A stretch of 64,000 nt of DNA, from positions 372,001 through 436,000 of the forward strand of contig NZ_QUBQ01000003.1 in NCBI RefSeq assembly GCF_003388735.1, written 5' to 3'. Shown one piece after another: positions 51,327 to 59,704 of this stretch. A program made the position numbers and the translations under genes. The notes under the pieces are model-generated. The model was not told the origin of the DNA. It worked only from the letters and a program-made list of their open reading frames with translations, and ran no database searches. Every line of letters starts with the position of its first letter. The stretch's first letter is position 1. Origin of the DNA: Paenibacillus paeoniae. Its GTDB lineage: Bacteria > Bacillota > Bacilli > Paenibacillales > Paenibacillaceae.

Positions 51327-51516
51327 TTTTACTTAATAAAATGTAGTTGTTTTAAGTAAAACTTAGACTATAATAGTAGGTAAAACTGAGTATCATTTTA
51401 CTAATCGCAGAATGTGACCCTTTTTAACAGGTCCTGTCGTTTCAATGGTTTTGGTCATTTTTTCGCTGTTGAAATGTGTAGGTAAAATGATTGTAAAGTG
51501 ATATAATAGGTTTTAC
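51327..51516. promoter_or_regulatory. Cluster of six GTAAAA/TTTTAC boxes
   Basis: GTAAAA at 51356, 51380 and 51482, and TTTTAC at 51327, 51396 and 51511 (start positions). The pair at 51380/51396 forms an inverted repeat with a 10-base gap. The last pair brackets the lacI-type gene's TATAAT (51502-51507). They may be operator half-sites for the divergent regulator. The usual LacI-family CG-centred palindrome was not found. Confidence 0.45.
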
Positions 51517-51545
51517 TTATGGATTAAGGATGAGGAGGTTTACGG

Positions 51546-52517
51546 ATGAGCAGTTTGAAAGAGATTGCCCAGCTTACGGGCGTATCTATTTCGACCGTAT
51601 CCAACGTACTGAATGGACGGAAAAATGTATCGCAAGAAACAAGAGATCGAATAATGCGATGCTGCGAAGAGCAAGGTTATGTGCACGACGCCTCGCCCAA
51701 AAAATCCAAATCGGATAAAGATAAACGAATCGTATTTATTTTTAGCGATTTTGACCGCGAGTTTTATTTGAAAATTATTGAAGGGGTCAGCACCTGCCTG
51801 AACGAAAATGGGTACGACCTCATCATTTGTACAAATAAATCAAGTGATAACTTCCTGAAAAGCAACTTCGCTCGCGGAACCATTAGCCTGGACGGCAGCC
51901 TGTCGGACGAGTTCTTCCAGACGGTGGCGAAACCGGAATTCCCAGTTGTGCTTATGGACAGGGTGCTCGATAACGTCAATAAAAATACAAAAAGCGTAGT
52001 GGTCGACAATTATCCGGTGATGTGCCAGCTTGTGCAGTCTCTAGTGGACAGAGGTTTGAAGCGCTTTGGCTTCCTGGGCGGACAAGCTGCCACACTGGAT
52101 AACAAGGAGCGGTTCTCCGGCTTCATGGAAACGCTGCAAGCGAACGGCATCGCCTTCGACCAGTCGTATTATTACCATGGCAATTACCGGGAGAAGAGCG
52201 GTTATCAAGCCGCTAAGCTGATGATTTTGAGCAACGACTACCCGGAAGTGTTAGTGTGCGCCAACGACAATATGGCGGTCGGTGCAATCAAGGCGTTCGA
52301 GGAGCATGGCATTTCTGTGCCGCGCGACATCTCCATTACCGGCTTCGACGATTCAGATGCAGCAGCCCTGGCAGGATTGACGACGATCAAAATTCCTCGT
52401 TACGAAAGCGGGTTTCTGGCAGCCAAGGAGCTGCTGGAATTGATCAAAGGCAACGTTAATCGCGACACAGTTAAGATCGGTGCGTCGATTATTTGGCGTC
52501 AATCTGTTCGCTCCTAA
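51546..52517 (+). CDS. LacI-family transcriptional regulator
   Basis: 323 residues. N-terminal LacI helix-turn-helix (SLKEIAQLTGVSISTVSNVLNG) and hinge, then a periplasmic-binding-protein-like sensor with VLMDRVLDN, KRFGFLGGQ, LVCANDNMAVGAIKA and ITGFDDSDAAAL. It diverges from the malto-oligosaccharide operon across a 305-bp region with repeated GTAAAA boxes, so it probably represses that operon and itself until the sugar binds. AGGAGGT is 6 bases before the ATG; an extended -10 (TGATATAAT) lies just upstream. It ends at a strong terminator. Confidence 0.92.
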   Translation: MSSLKEIAQLTGVSISTVSNVLNGRKNVSQETRDRIMRCCEEQGYVHDASPKKSKSDKDKRIVFIFSDFDREFYLKIIEGVSTCLNENGYDLIICTNKSSDNFLKSNFARGTISLDGSLSDEFFQTVAKPEFPVVLMDRVLDNVNKNTKSVVVDNYPVMCQLVQSLVDRGLKRFGFLGGQAATLDNKERFSGFMETLQANGIAFDQSYYYHGNYREKSGYQAAKLMILSNDYPEVLVCANDNMAVGAIKAFEEHGISVPRDISITGFDDSDAAALAGLTTIKIPRYESGFLAAKELLELIKGNVNRDTVKIGASIIWRQSVRS

Positions 52518-52554
52518 GACGGTAACTTTTTTCCATTATAGAGATGTTTGTTCC

Positions 52555-52591
52555 AACCAGCTTGAGCGACGGATGATCGCTCAAGCTGGTT
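52555..52591 (+). terminator. Terminator of the LacI-family gene
   Basis: 15-bp perfect stem AACCAGCTTGAGCGA / TCGCTCAAGCTGGTT with a 7-base loop, followed by a T run. Confidence 0.92.
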
Positions 52592-53135
52592 TTTTAAGTT
52601 AAACCAAAAAGCTCTGCATGCGAGTTCATTTTAACTTACCCCGTATTTGGCTCCTCTAATCATGTTCTCCTCTGATTCCAGAACATATAGCAGTGCCGGA
52701 TTCTGGAATTGCCGGAAGTGATGGTGATGGGGGAGCTGCCTTTGGAAGGTGGGTATGGTAGCTGGTCAGGGGCACACTATCCCATCAGCTCAGAAGACCT
52801 GCAGCACAGGGTAGATGTTGAGAGACAAGAAGCCGATTAACCACGGCAGAAGATTACACCATGAGCTTTGTGCCATTGGACGCATGTTTCATGCTTCAAG
52901 TCAAGGAACGAAGGAGCTGCCTCGGCAGCTCCTTACGTATTTACGCAAGTATACCTTTAAAGCAGAGCTGTACTATGAGGTGACAGCGAAAAATGAGGTT
53001 ATGGGGAACGAGAGAGTGTGTGGAGGGATAACGTGTGAAAATATTGATCCATTTGGGCTAAGCTCACCCGATCCGGGTTTTTGCGCCACCATTCGCTTAA
53101 AGTAACCATTGCGGATACATGAAATTGCTGTAACT
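52592..53135. other. Gene-poor stretch with probable decayed sequence
   Basis: No convincing gene. A 96-codon frame (52815-53105) lacks a ribosome binding site and contains a perfect 11-bp palindrome (52911-52934, AAGGAGCTGCC / GGCAGCTCCTT) more like a hairpin than coding sequence. It ends just before an MFS-like C-terminal fragment, so an older gene may have been deleted here. Confidence 0.4.
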
Positions 53136-53261
53136 GAACAATTAACAGCATCTGTCGGAGGCTATAGTGACACGTTCATGCTGGGCTTTATTATTTCGAT
53201 TATTGCCGTGGTAGTGGCTGTCTTTTTAAGGAAAAACGTAAAAGAAAAACAAACGGGTTAA
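53136..53261 (+). pseudogene. C-terminal fragment of an MFS transporter
   Basis: An uninterrupted 41-codon tail EQLTASVGGYSDTFMLGFII followed by SIIAVVVAVFLRKNVKEK and a stop. It has the polar loop, last membrane helix and basic tail of a drug-efflux (DHA2) MFS protein. A stop codon lies 11 codons upstream in the same frame and no N-terminal part is found. A terminator follows directly, as if the end of a real gene survived a deletion. Confidence 0.55.
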
Positions 53262-53281
53262 TCTCTTCCGCTAGTCATTAG

Positions 53282-53316
53282 ACTGCTCTGCCGCAATAAG
53301 CAGGGCAGTTTTTTTC
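53282..53316 (+). terminator. Terminator after the MFS fragment
   Basis: Stem ACTGCTCTGC / GCAGGGCAGT (one wobble pair) with an 8-base loop and seven T. Confidence 0.75.
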
Positions 53317-53400
53317 TATATAAGTAAAGGACGTGAGAGTGGCGATGCCAAACTCACGCCCAGATGGCGCGTCAGTTCAATATTCAATTGGTTAAAAGCA

Positions 53401-53925
53401 TTAGGATTTTACTGAATAACGCAGTTGAACCATTTGTCCGTAACGTTTGGTCTCGGCCAGGAACAGCTTCAATTCCGGATTATCTTTCTTGAAAAGTGGA
53501 ATTCCTTTTCCTAAAATTGTAGGCATCATAGTAATGATAAACTCATCAACGAGCTTGCTTTTCAAGAGTACATCGAGAATTTCGGCTCCACCGACGATCC
53601 AGATTTTAGATCCGTCATGCTCCTTCAGCTTCTCAATGAACCCTGTTACATCTCCGGTGACAAAGGTCACATGCGAAGTTGGCTCCTGTTCGGAACGTGA
53701 GAACACGTAGCACTTCTTATCTGGATAGGGAAATTGATCAGCTAATTCAAAGGTATGCTCGTATGTTTTGTTTCCCATTAACACCGTATCAATCGTCTCA
53801 TAAAATTCGCTATAACCGTTGTCTCCCTCACCTTCTATCTCATAGAGCCAATCAATCTCTCCATTTTCTCGGGCAATATATCCATCTAAAGATATTGCAA
53901 TGTATAATGCGACGGGGCGTTTCAT
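53401..53925 (-). CDS. Dihydrofolate reductase-like / RibD C-terminal family protein
   Basis: 174 residues, the YyaP/YwjB type of the RibD C-terminal domain. N-terminal LYIAISLDGYIARENGEIDWL, the NADPH loop DTVLMGNKTYE and the second Gly motif KIWIVGGAEILDVLL, with FIITMMPTILGKGIPLF near the end. It is probably an NADPH-dependent reductase; true folate reduction is not established for this group. The ATG at 53925 is chosen because AAGGAG lies 8 bases upstream, although the frame runs to 53991. Confidence 0.88.
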   Translation of the reverse strand: MKRPVALYIAISLDGYIARENGEIDWLYEIEGEGDNGYSEFYETIDTVLMGNKTYEHTFELADQFPYPDKKCYVFSRSEQEPTSHVTFVTGDVTGFIEKLKEHDGSKIWIVGGAEILDVLLKSKLVDEFIITMMPTILGKGIPLFKKDNPELKLFLAETKRYGQMVQLRYSVKS

Positions 53926-54104
53926 TCCTGCATCTCCTTTTCGAATGTTAAATTTCTGCTGTCTATTCATCATAGTATTTATATAGGTCACCTTATGTCA
54001 TATATGCTCGTAGTCATATTAGTATTAACATTTCATAATAGAAGATGTGCGGGGAAGCAAAAGCCGTTTAGGGTTTGGGTTAGACAGCGTATGAGGATCA
54101 ACGA

Positions 54105-54130
54105 TGAAACAGAAAACCTGGTCATTCGTT
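54105..54130 (+). promoter_or_regulatory. ECF-type promoter of the sigma factor gene
   Basis: TGAAAC (54105-54110), 16-base spacer, CGTT (54127-54130), the form recognised by Bacillus ECF sigma factors (TGAAAC-N16-CGTA/C). It predicts autoregulation with a leader of about 70 bases. Confidence 0.6.
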
Positions 54131-54205
54131 ATTTTGGGAAAAATTTAAAATTGTGAATCGAAATGATGGGTGAATAGAGTCTAATCATAGAGAGGAGGGG
54201 TTTTC

Positions 54206-54766
54206 ATTATCAGGAATCAGATTTTGCTTATTGAACAAGCGAAAAAAGGTGATGCGGAAGCCTTTTATCATCTTATTCATCAAAAAAAGACAGAGCTTTA
54301 CCGTATGGCCTATGTGTATGTTCAAAATGAAAATGATGCCGTTGATATATACCAGCAAACGATAATTCGTGCTTTTGAAGGTTTGCCCAAGCTTCATGAT
54401 CCAACCTATTTCTCTACGTGGATTACACGTATTTTAATTAATTGCAGCAAAACCTACCTGTCAAAACAAAAAAATGTAGAACTCGTTGAACCCGTACATA
54501 TTGAAAATTTGAGATCCATGTCCCATTCCAATATAGAAGAGCATCTTGATTTGTGGCAAGCCCTTCAACTGCTGGATGAGAAGTATAAAACCGTACTGTT
54601 ATTACGTTTTTATCAGGACTATTCCGTCAATCAAATTGCTGACATCATACAATGTCCCGAAGGAACAGTGAAAACGCATATTCGAAGAGGATTGCACATG
54701 TTGCGACAACAGTTAAAGGGGGCGTATATCGATGAATGGGTTCAATCCGTTGAAAGAAATAATTGA
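54206..54766 (+). CDS. ECF-type RNA polymerase sigma factor, probable ATT start
   Basis: About 186 residues, sigma-70 ECF group. Region 2 (AKKGDAEAFYHLIHQKK ... DAVDIYQQTIIRAFEGLPKL) and region 4 (LQLLDEKYKTVLLLRFYQDYS, then IADIIQCPEGTVKTHIRRGLHML) are intact. No ATG, GTG or TTG stands at the right distance from the strong AGAGGAGGGG (54191-54200). The nearest (TTG at 54224) is 23 bases away, while an in-frame ATT at 54206 is 5 bases away and gives the usual N-terminal length. The gene overlaps the ABC ATPase gene by 35 bases and no anti-sigma gene follows. AT-rich. Confidence 0.85.
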   Translation: MIRNQILLIEQAKKGDAEAFYHLIHQKKTELYRMAYVYVQNENDAVDIYQQTIIRAFEGLPKLHDPTYFSTWITRILINCSKTYLSKQKNVELVEPVHIENLRSMSHSNIEEHLDLWQALQLLDEKYKTVLLLRFYQDYSVNQIADIIQCPEGTVKTHIRRGLHMLRQQLKGAYIDEWVQSVERNN

Positions 54767-55547
54767 TGCACTTCCAGTTCCAGAGGAGCGATTAACGGAA
54801 GTATTGCGCATTGAAGGGATGTCAAAAATCTTTCAACAGAAAGAACATCATGTGACAGCTCTGAAAAATATCCATTGCACCATCTATGAAGGAGAAATGG
54901 TTGCGATCATGGGTACGAGCGGCTCTGGAAAAAGCACACTGCTTAATATGATTAGTGCCATTGATAAACCGACCGAAGGTGCGCTTTTTTTATTCGGGAA
55001 GCAGGCGAACAACGTATATAGGGAACCGGAGGCCTCGAATTTCAGGAAAGAAAATATCGGCTTTATCTTTCAATCCTTTCATTTGCTAAAAGATTTGTCC
55101 GTTGAAGACAATATTGCATTGCCGCTTATTCTCAATGATATGTCAAGCAAGGAAATTAAAAAGAACGTACAAACCATAATGGAAAAATTACAAATTTCAG
55201 CTTGGCGCAAGCATCTTCCGCATGAATTATCCGGTGGACAAAAACAGCGTGTGGCCATTGCTCGCGCCATTATTACGAATCCCCCGATTTTACTGGCAGA
55301 CGAGCCGACAGGAGCGCTTGATGTCAATACAACCGATGATATTTTACAGCTGCTTGTTCAGCTGCAAAAAGATATGAAGCAAACGATTTTACTTGTCACT
55401 CATGATCCATACGTGGCGACTTTCGCAAACAGAGTCCTCTTTTTTCATGACGGTACGATTGTGGATTCCTATCAGAATAGGAGAGCACCCGATGATCTGG
55501 ATAACATCTTGGAAAAGTTTAAATCGAGTGCGCGAGGTGAACGCTAA
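54732..55547 (+). CDS. ABC transporter ATPase with leftover anti-sigma-like N-terminus
   Basis: 271 residues. Complete ABC ATPase from about residue 25: Walker A GTSGSGKST (61-69), signature LSGGQ (166-170), Walker B ILLADEPTG (D190, E191) and the switch His in LVTHDP. Closest to the MacB/LolD/BceA group that works with FtsX-like permeases. The first ~25 residues (MNGFNPLKEIIDALPVPEER) are not part of this family and look like the start of an ECF anti-sigma protein. AGGGGG is 9 bases before the ATG at 54732. Its stop overlaps the permease ATG (TAATG). Antimicrobial peptide resistance or lipoprotein handling is possible; substrate unknown. Confidence 0.88.
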   Translation: MNGFNPLKEIIDALPVPEERLTEVLRIEGMSKIFQQKEHHVTALKNIHCTIYEGEMVAIMGTSGSGKSTLLNMISAIDKPTEGALFLFGKQANNVYREPEASNFRKENIGFIFQSFHLLKDLSVEDNIALPLILNDMSSKEIKKNVQTIMEKLQISAWRKHLPHELSGGQKQRVAIARAIITNPPILLADEPTGALDVNTTDDILQLLVQLQKDMKQTILLVTHDPYVATFANRVLFFHDGTIVDSYQNRRAPDDLDNILEKFKSSARGER

Positions 55548-57991
55548 TGTTTACCATGCGGAGCATTGCCATGAAGCTTTTTCGTGCCGCTTGGGCGCAT
55601 GTGTCCACGAGTGTAAGTATTATCGCTATTTCTATTTGCTTGATCATGACGATGAGCCTATATATTTGGAATGCAAATGCAAAAATGAAAGAAGAAATTC
55701 ATGCTCAGTTTGGATATGCAGACTTAACGATTGGTTACAATCTTGATCAGGAAAAGACACTTACTGCAGGCTTGCTCGAACACATTGGATCACGGCAAGG
55801 AGTCGGCGAGATTTCCCCCGTTTCATTAACGCATACAACGGTAGATCATATGAAAACCGTCTATACCCTCGGTGTGGAGAATGATGATCTTGTGAAAAGC
55901 CGATATCATTTTGCTAGCGACCTAAAGCTGAATGAAGTCATTATATCGGAGGGATTGGCGAAGGTTTTAAAGAAAGAGATCGGGGACTCCGTTCTTGTTC
56001 ACAATGAAACTTTTGTCATTAAGGAAATACTGCCAACGATGAAGTCTGCGGAATCCATGAGTTTCGTTCTTTTGCCCAACTCGATTGTGAAAGGGTGGAT
56101 GCCATATGCAAACGATGAAACACAGGGTTTATTCGCTTTAATAACGGCTGATCATCCTTCAGCTTTGGGTATAGAACTTAAGCAACTAGACGGCTCATTG
56201 AGGGTTGATATTACAAGCAATGAAGGCTTTGTGAAACAGAACTTGCAGTCTTTAATGGTTTTTATCCTTGTTTTGTCGGTCTTTATTCTAATCATTACAG
56301 GCATGTTATTGCTTTCAACCTTCCAATTGCTATTCTACAAATTAAAGGAACAACTTATGGTTTTGAGATCGCTTGGTGCATCTTCCAGGCAAATTGGACG
56401 TATGATCAACACTCAGCTTTCTGTCATCGTTCTATTGGGAGTCCTATTGGGGACTGCAGCTGGCGTGCTTATCATTAAAATTTGGCTGCCCCAGCTAGTG
56501 TCCTTATTATCCTTGCCTATTGCTAAAAATAATTTTCCGGCCATTCTCGTGTTGGCTATTGCTATAGCCAGTTTTTGTTTTCTTCAACTTTTTACAAAAT
56601 CTCAGGTTAAAAAAGCGATGGGGCTACTGCCATTGCAAATGGCGAGTGACAATGAAGAGGTATCTTTGAAATGGACGGCTTGGAAAAAGATATTGGTTAG
56701 TGTGATGACGATCCTTTCTCTGTTATGTTTGCTTATAGGGCAATCGACGGATAATGGGGCATTACTCATCATCGTGGGGTCACTGCTGTTATGCGGAGTG
56801 GTTCTTCTTCTTATCCCGTTGGTTTTTAAAGCACTATTACATCTCACCTTACAGCCCGTACGTGCTTTGTTAGGAAAAGAGGTCTACATGGCTTTCCAGC
56901 AATTGTTGCCGCAAATCAAAAGGAATTCGACGGTTGTGCTCAGTTTAATTGGCTTGATGGTCATCTTAATATTTGGCAGCTCCTTGTTCAAAACGGTTCA
57001 ATTTAACGACCAAAGCTATATTAACGAAAGATTTAAAACATCGATCATACTAAAAAATCAAATGATAGACAGTTCGATTACACCTTCTATTGTAGAAGAA
57101 ATAGAAAATCTGCCCTCCGTAACCTACGCCTATACGAAAAGTTATATTCATGGGTTGCATTTTACACATAACGGTAACCGTGTTTACGGTGATTATGCAG
57201 CCATTGATGTTGCGAAATATAGTGAGCGGGGTCTAATAAAGCCGGTCGTCGGCGATTTAACAAATGGTGTCATTATTACCGAACCGTTTGCTAAGAAACA
57301 TCATCTGTCTCTGGGAGATTCACTAATGGAATTTAGTGATACGACATCACTAGTGCCATCATCGGCAGGGACATATCAAGTACTAGCGATTATTCCAGAA
57401 CCTTTGAATTATGTGGGTGTGTATATCGATTTATCATCGACGATGGCGAAACAGGTGCCTCAGATGATTGCTGAAGTCATGGTGGAAACGGCAGATACAC
57501 CACAGGCTATAGCGCAATTACAAGATATTTTACAACGGTACCCTACTTTCCTGTTAAGCGATAAAGAGACATTGATTAACCAGTCGAATGAAATGTTCTA
57601 TCAGCGCTGGAGTCTTTTTGTAGCGGTATTTATGGTATTAATTTCGGCAACTAGCCTGGGTGTGATCCAAACCTTGCTCCATACGATTTATGTGAAGCGT
57701 AATGACTACGCTATCCAACGGCTCATTGGACTTTCACCGAATGGTTTGATGAAACTCATCCTTACACAAGTATTATCATTTGTACTGTATGGCCTAACGA
57801 CAGGCACCATTCTAGGACTGATGTTAACACGCTTGTTAGCTTTCATTGATTCTGAAGCTGCATATGTTTTTGATTTTTCTACACTCCTAACGGTCAGCCT
57901 TGTCTTAATCCTCTCGATACTGTGTGTTTTTACAGCGCAAGGCTACTGGATTAGCCGAAGTAAACTGTCGATTGAAATGAAAAATATATAG
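55547..57991 (+). CDS. FtsX-like ABC transporter permease
   Basis: 814 residues. One N-terminal membrane helix (about 22-42), an extracytoplasmic domain (about 45-230), three helices with the FtsX motif (VLRSLGASSRQIGRM), a middle helix group, a second extracytoplasmic domain, and three C-terminal helices with a second FtsX motif (IQRLIGLSPNGLMKLI). This duplicated layout is that of full-length MacB/Bce-related permeases in Gram-positives. Coupled to the ATPase by TAATG. With the upstream ECF sigma factor it may form an envelope-stress response unit. AT-rich; ends at a strong terminator. Confidence 0.9.
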   Translation: MFTMRSIAMKLFRAAWAHVSTSVSIIAISICLIMTMSLYIWNANAKMKEEIHAQFGYADLTIGYNLDQEKTLTAGLLEHIGSRQGVGEISPVSLTHTTVDHMKTVYTLGVENDDLVKSRYHFASDLKLNEVIISEGLAKVLKKEIGDSVLVHNETFVIKEILPTMKSAESMSFVLLPNSIVKGWMPYANDETQGLFALITADHPSALGIELKQLDGSLRVDITSNEGFVKQNLQSLMVFILVLSVFILIITGMLLLSTFQLLFYKLKEQLMVLRSLGASSRQIGRMINTQLSVIVLLGVLLGTAAGVLIIKIWLPQLVSLLSLPIAKNNFPAILVLAIAIASFCFLQLFTKSQVKKAMGLLPLQMASDNEEVSLKWTAWKKILVSVMTILSLLCLLIGQSTDNGALLIIVGSLLLCGVVLLLIPLVFKALLHLTLQPVRALLGKEVYMAFQQLLPQIKRNSTVVLSLIGLMVILIFGSSLFKTVQFNDQSYINERFKTSIILKNQMIDSSITPSIVEEIENLPSVTYAYTKSYIHGLHFTHNGNRVYGDYAAIDVAKYSERGLIKPVVGDLTNGVIITEPFAKKHHLSLGDSLMEFSDTTSLVPSSAGTYQVLAIIPEPLNYVGVYIDLSSTMAKQVPQMIAEVMVETADTPQAIAQLQDILQRYPTFLLSDKETLINQSNEMFYQRWSLFVAVFMVLISATSLGVIQTLLHTIYVKRNDYAIQRLIGLSPNGLMKLILTQVLSFVLYGLTTGTILGLMLTRLLAFIDSEAAYVFDFSTLLTVSLVLILSILCVFTAQGYWISRSKLSIEMKNI

Positions 57992-58026
57992 ACAATTATA
58001 AGCGGGTTTTGTATAACTGCACATAT

Positions 58027-58063
58027 TAAGGCAGGAACTAGGAATGGTCTAGTTCCTGCCTTA
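58027..58063 (+). terminator. Terminator of the sigma/ABC operon
   Basis: 14-bp stem TAAGGCAGGAACTA / TAGTTCCTGCCTTA with a 9-base loop, followed by TTTTT. Confidence 0.9.
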
Positions 58064-58146
58064 TTTTTGTCGATGACATGGATATAAATAATTTTATGGG
58101 GAGCAAAGGGGACTAGGTAGTAGTTTGCTAACATGGAGGAGAACGA

Positions 58147-58295
58147 ATGGTAAGTATACGATTAGCTACGTTAAACGATGTGGATGAACTTGTTCAAATG
58201 TGCTGGGATATGTAATCAATGTCTACACTCGTCCTGCTTTCAGAAGTCAAGGCTTCAGATCTAAGATTCATATCGCTATGGAAAAGCACTGGTAA
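58147..58295 (+). pseudogene. Relic of a GNAT acetyltransferase
   Basis: The first 22 codons (MVSIRLATLNDVDELVQMCW) are a typical GNAT N-terminus behind GGAGG, ended by a stop. In another frame, immediately after, comes NVYTRPAFRSQGFRSKIHIA ending MEKHW and a stop, which is the acetyl-CoA loop region of a GNAT. The ~60-80 residues between are missing: an internal deletion with frame change. Confidence 0.65.
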
Positions 58296-58327
58296 TGGAA
58301 GCAAGGTCATTCTTTAAAGAAAGGCCC

Positions 58328-58758
58328 TCACTCTGTACAATCAGCTTCAAGATTCCGTTCAAGCAATGTCCCCAACCGCCACGCCATAAAGAATGGAGGG
58401 AGAGGCCTGCCATTCTTGAACCACCATTCCACTACCCCTACGATAGCCGCGCCTAAAAATTGAATATCCACATTTTCGCGGTCAGATACTCCTTGATAGC
58501 TCCCTTCAGGCATCGTATTTTCTAATTCTTGAAGAAAAAAATCAAGGAAACGATTGCGGAAAAAAGGGCTCCCTTTACTCGCTAGCAACGCAGAGAAGAA
58601 TAAATAATGACTTTCAAAATACTCGAACCATACTAACCCCATATCTATAAAATCGGCGTTATCCTCTGTCGAATCGCAGAGTTCCCGTTCATCAGTTCGA
58701 TAACAGCCATTTTTATGGCTTCTTGTGATTTGCGTATCCTTCGATCGACCTTTTGCAC
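58328..58758 (-). pseudogene. TetR-family regulator with deleted DNA-binding core
   Basis: A GTG at 58758 opens VQKVDRRIRKSQEAIKMAVI ELMNG, the usual first helix of a TetR regulator, but the frame stops at about 58645. From 58642 another frame gives a complete TetR C-terminal ligand domain (FEYFESHYLFFSALLASKG ... FRNRFLDFFLQELENTM). The helix-turn-helix itself is absent, so the gene has lost about 30-50 codons and shifted frame. The 104-residue remainder cannot bind DNA as a TetR protein. Confidence 0.65.
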
Positions 58759-58965
58759 TTGAATATCACCTGCTTTTTCTTTAAATAAATACACAATGAT
58801 AGAGGATTTGTGAACTAATGCACGGAAGCTGCTTTTTTAAGAATTGCAGACTTTCTATTTCTGTTTAGTTTTATACATAGTTGTTTCTTATTACACTAAT
58901 GTGCATGTTACTTTCGTATATAGAAATTGAGTTAATCATGAGGACTACTCCAAGGGGGGATTTCA

Positions 58966-59667
58966 ATGAAAATTGCAATTATTGGAGCAACAGGGGGAAC
59001 TGGAAGGAAAGTGATGGAGCGGGCACTTGCATTGGGACATGAGGTTGTTGCCGTGGCTCGCCGACCAGAAGTCATTAGCCCCATCGAGCGGCTTAGTACC
59101 CGGCAGGGAGATGTATTCGATGCGTCAAGTATAGCCAAAGCCATTGCCGGTACGGATGTAGTAATCAGTTGTATAGGTCCATCCAGCAACTTCTCACCGG
59201 GTGCCGAAAAGAAGGGACTTCTGAATATTAGGGCAGCAAGGAATGTCATGGCCGCAAACTTCTCACCGGGTACGGTTATGTCGGAAGGAATCCCGAACAT
59301 GCTTGCGGCCTGTGAGCGTGCTGGAGTTAAGCGTCTAGTTATGCAGAGCGGCATTAATTTGACCGATGGGAAAGAGCTTTCTGCCGTCAATCGGTGGGCG
59401 GTAGGCATAATGCGCCGCATCTTTTGGAAGGCGATCGAGGATAAGAGCATTGCCGAGCATGCGGTAATAGGGAGTGACCTGGAATGGGTCATTGTACGAG
59501 CGTCAGCGCTTAAATACGCGGGTGAGACTCTGAAATACAGGGCAGGTCCATCAGCTCGCATCGCTCCACTCCAGGCACTGTCCTATGCAGACTGTGCCGA
59601 CTGCCTTGTGCGGGCGGCGACGAGTGAGCCTTCATGGATCAGAGAGATCGTTAATGTTGGGCGATAG
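58966..59667 (+). CDS. NAD(P)-binding oxidoreductase (atypical SDR, NmrA/BVR-B-like)
   Basis: 233 residues. The Rossmann motif GATGGTGRKVMERAL is at the very N-terminus, followed by VVAVARRPE and DVVISCIGPSSNF, the pattern of atypical short-chain dehydrogenases such as flavin reductase/NAD(P)H-binding proteins. No classical YxxxK is evident. AAGGGGGG lies 6 bases before the ATG. It lies beside a TetR relic and upstream of a second oxidoreductase in the same direction, a common regulator-oxidoreductase arrangement. Substrate unknown. Confidence 0.82.
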   Translation: MKIAIIGATGGTGRKVMERALALGHEVVAVARRPEVISPIERLSTRQGDVFDASSIAKAIAGTDVVISCIGPSSNFSPGAEKKGLLNIRAARNVMAANFSPGTVMSEGIPNMLAACERAGVKRLVMQSGINLTDGKELSAVNRWAVGIMRRIFWKAIEDKSIAEHAVIGSDLEWVIVRASALKYAGETLKYRAGPSARIAPLQALSYADCADCLVRAATSEPSWIREIVNVGR

Positions 59668-59704
59668 TCCGGGATCATCCAAGACATGAATAAGGAGAAT
59701 GACT

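Noticed and set aside
51247..51545. Catabolite-control (cre) site before the sugar operon
   Set aside because: No sequence close to TGWAANCGNTNWCA was found by eye.
52815..53105. 96-codon open frame in the gene-poor stretch
   Set aside because: No ribosome binding site, no recognisable motif, and a perfect 11-bp hairpin within it.
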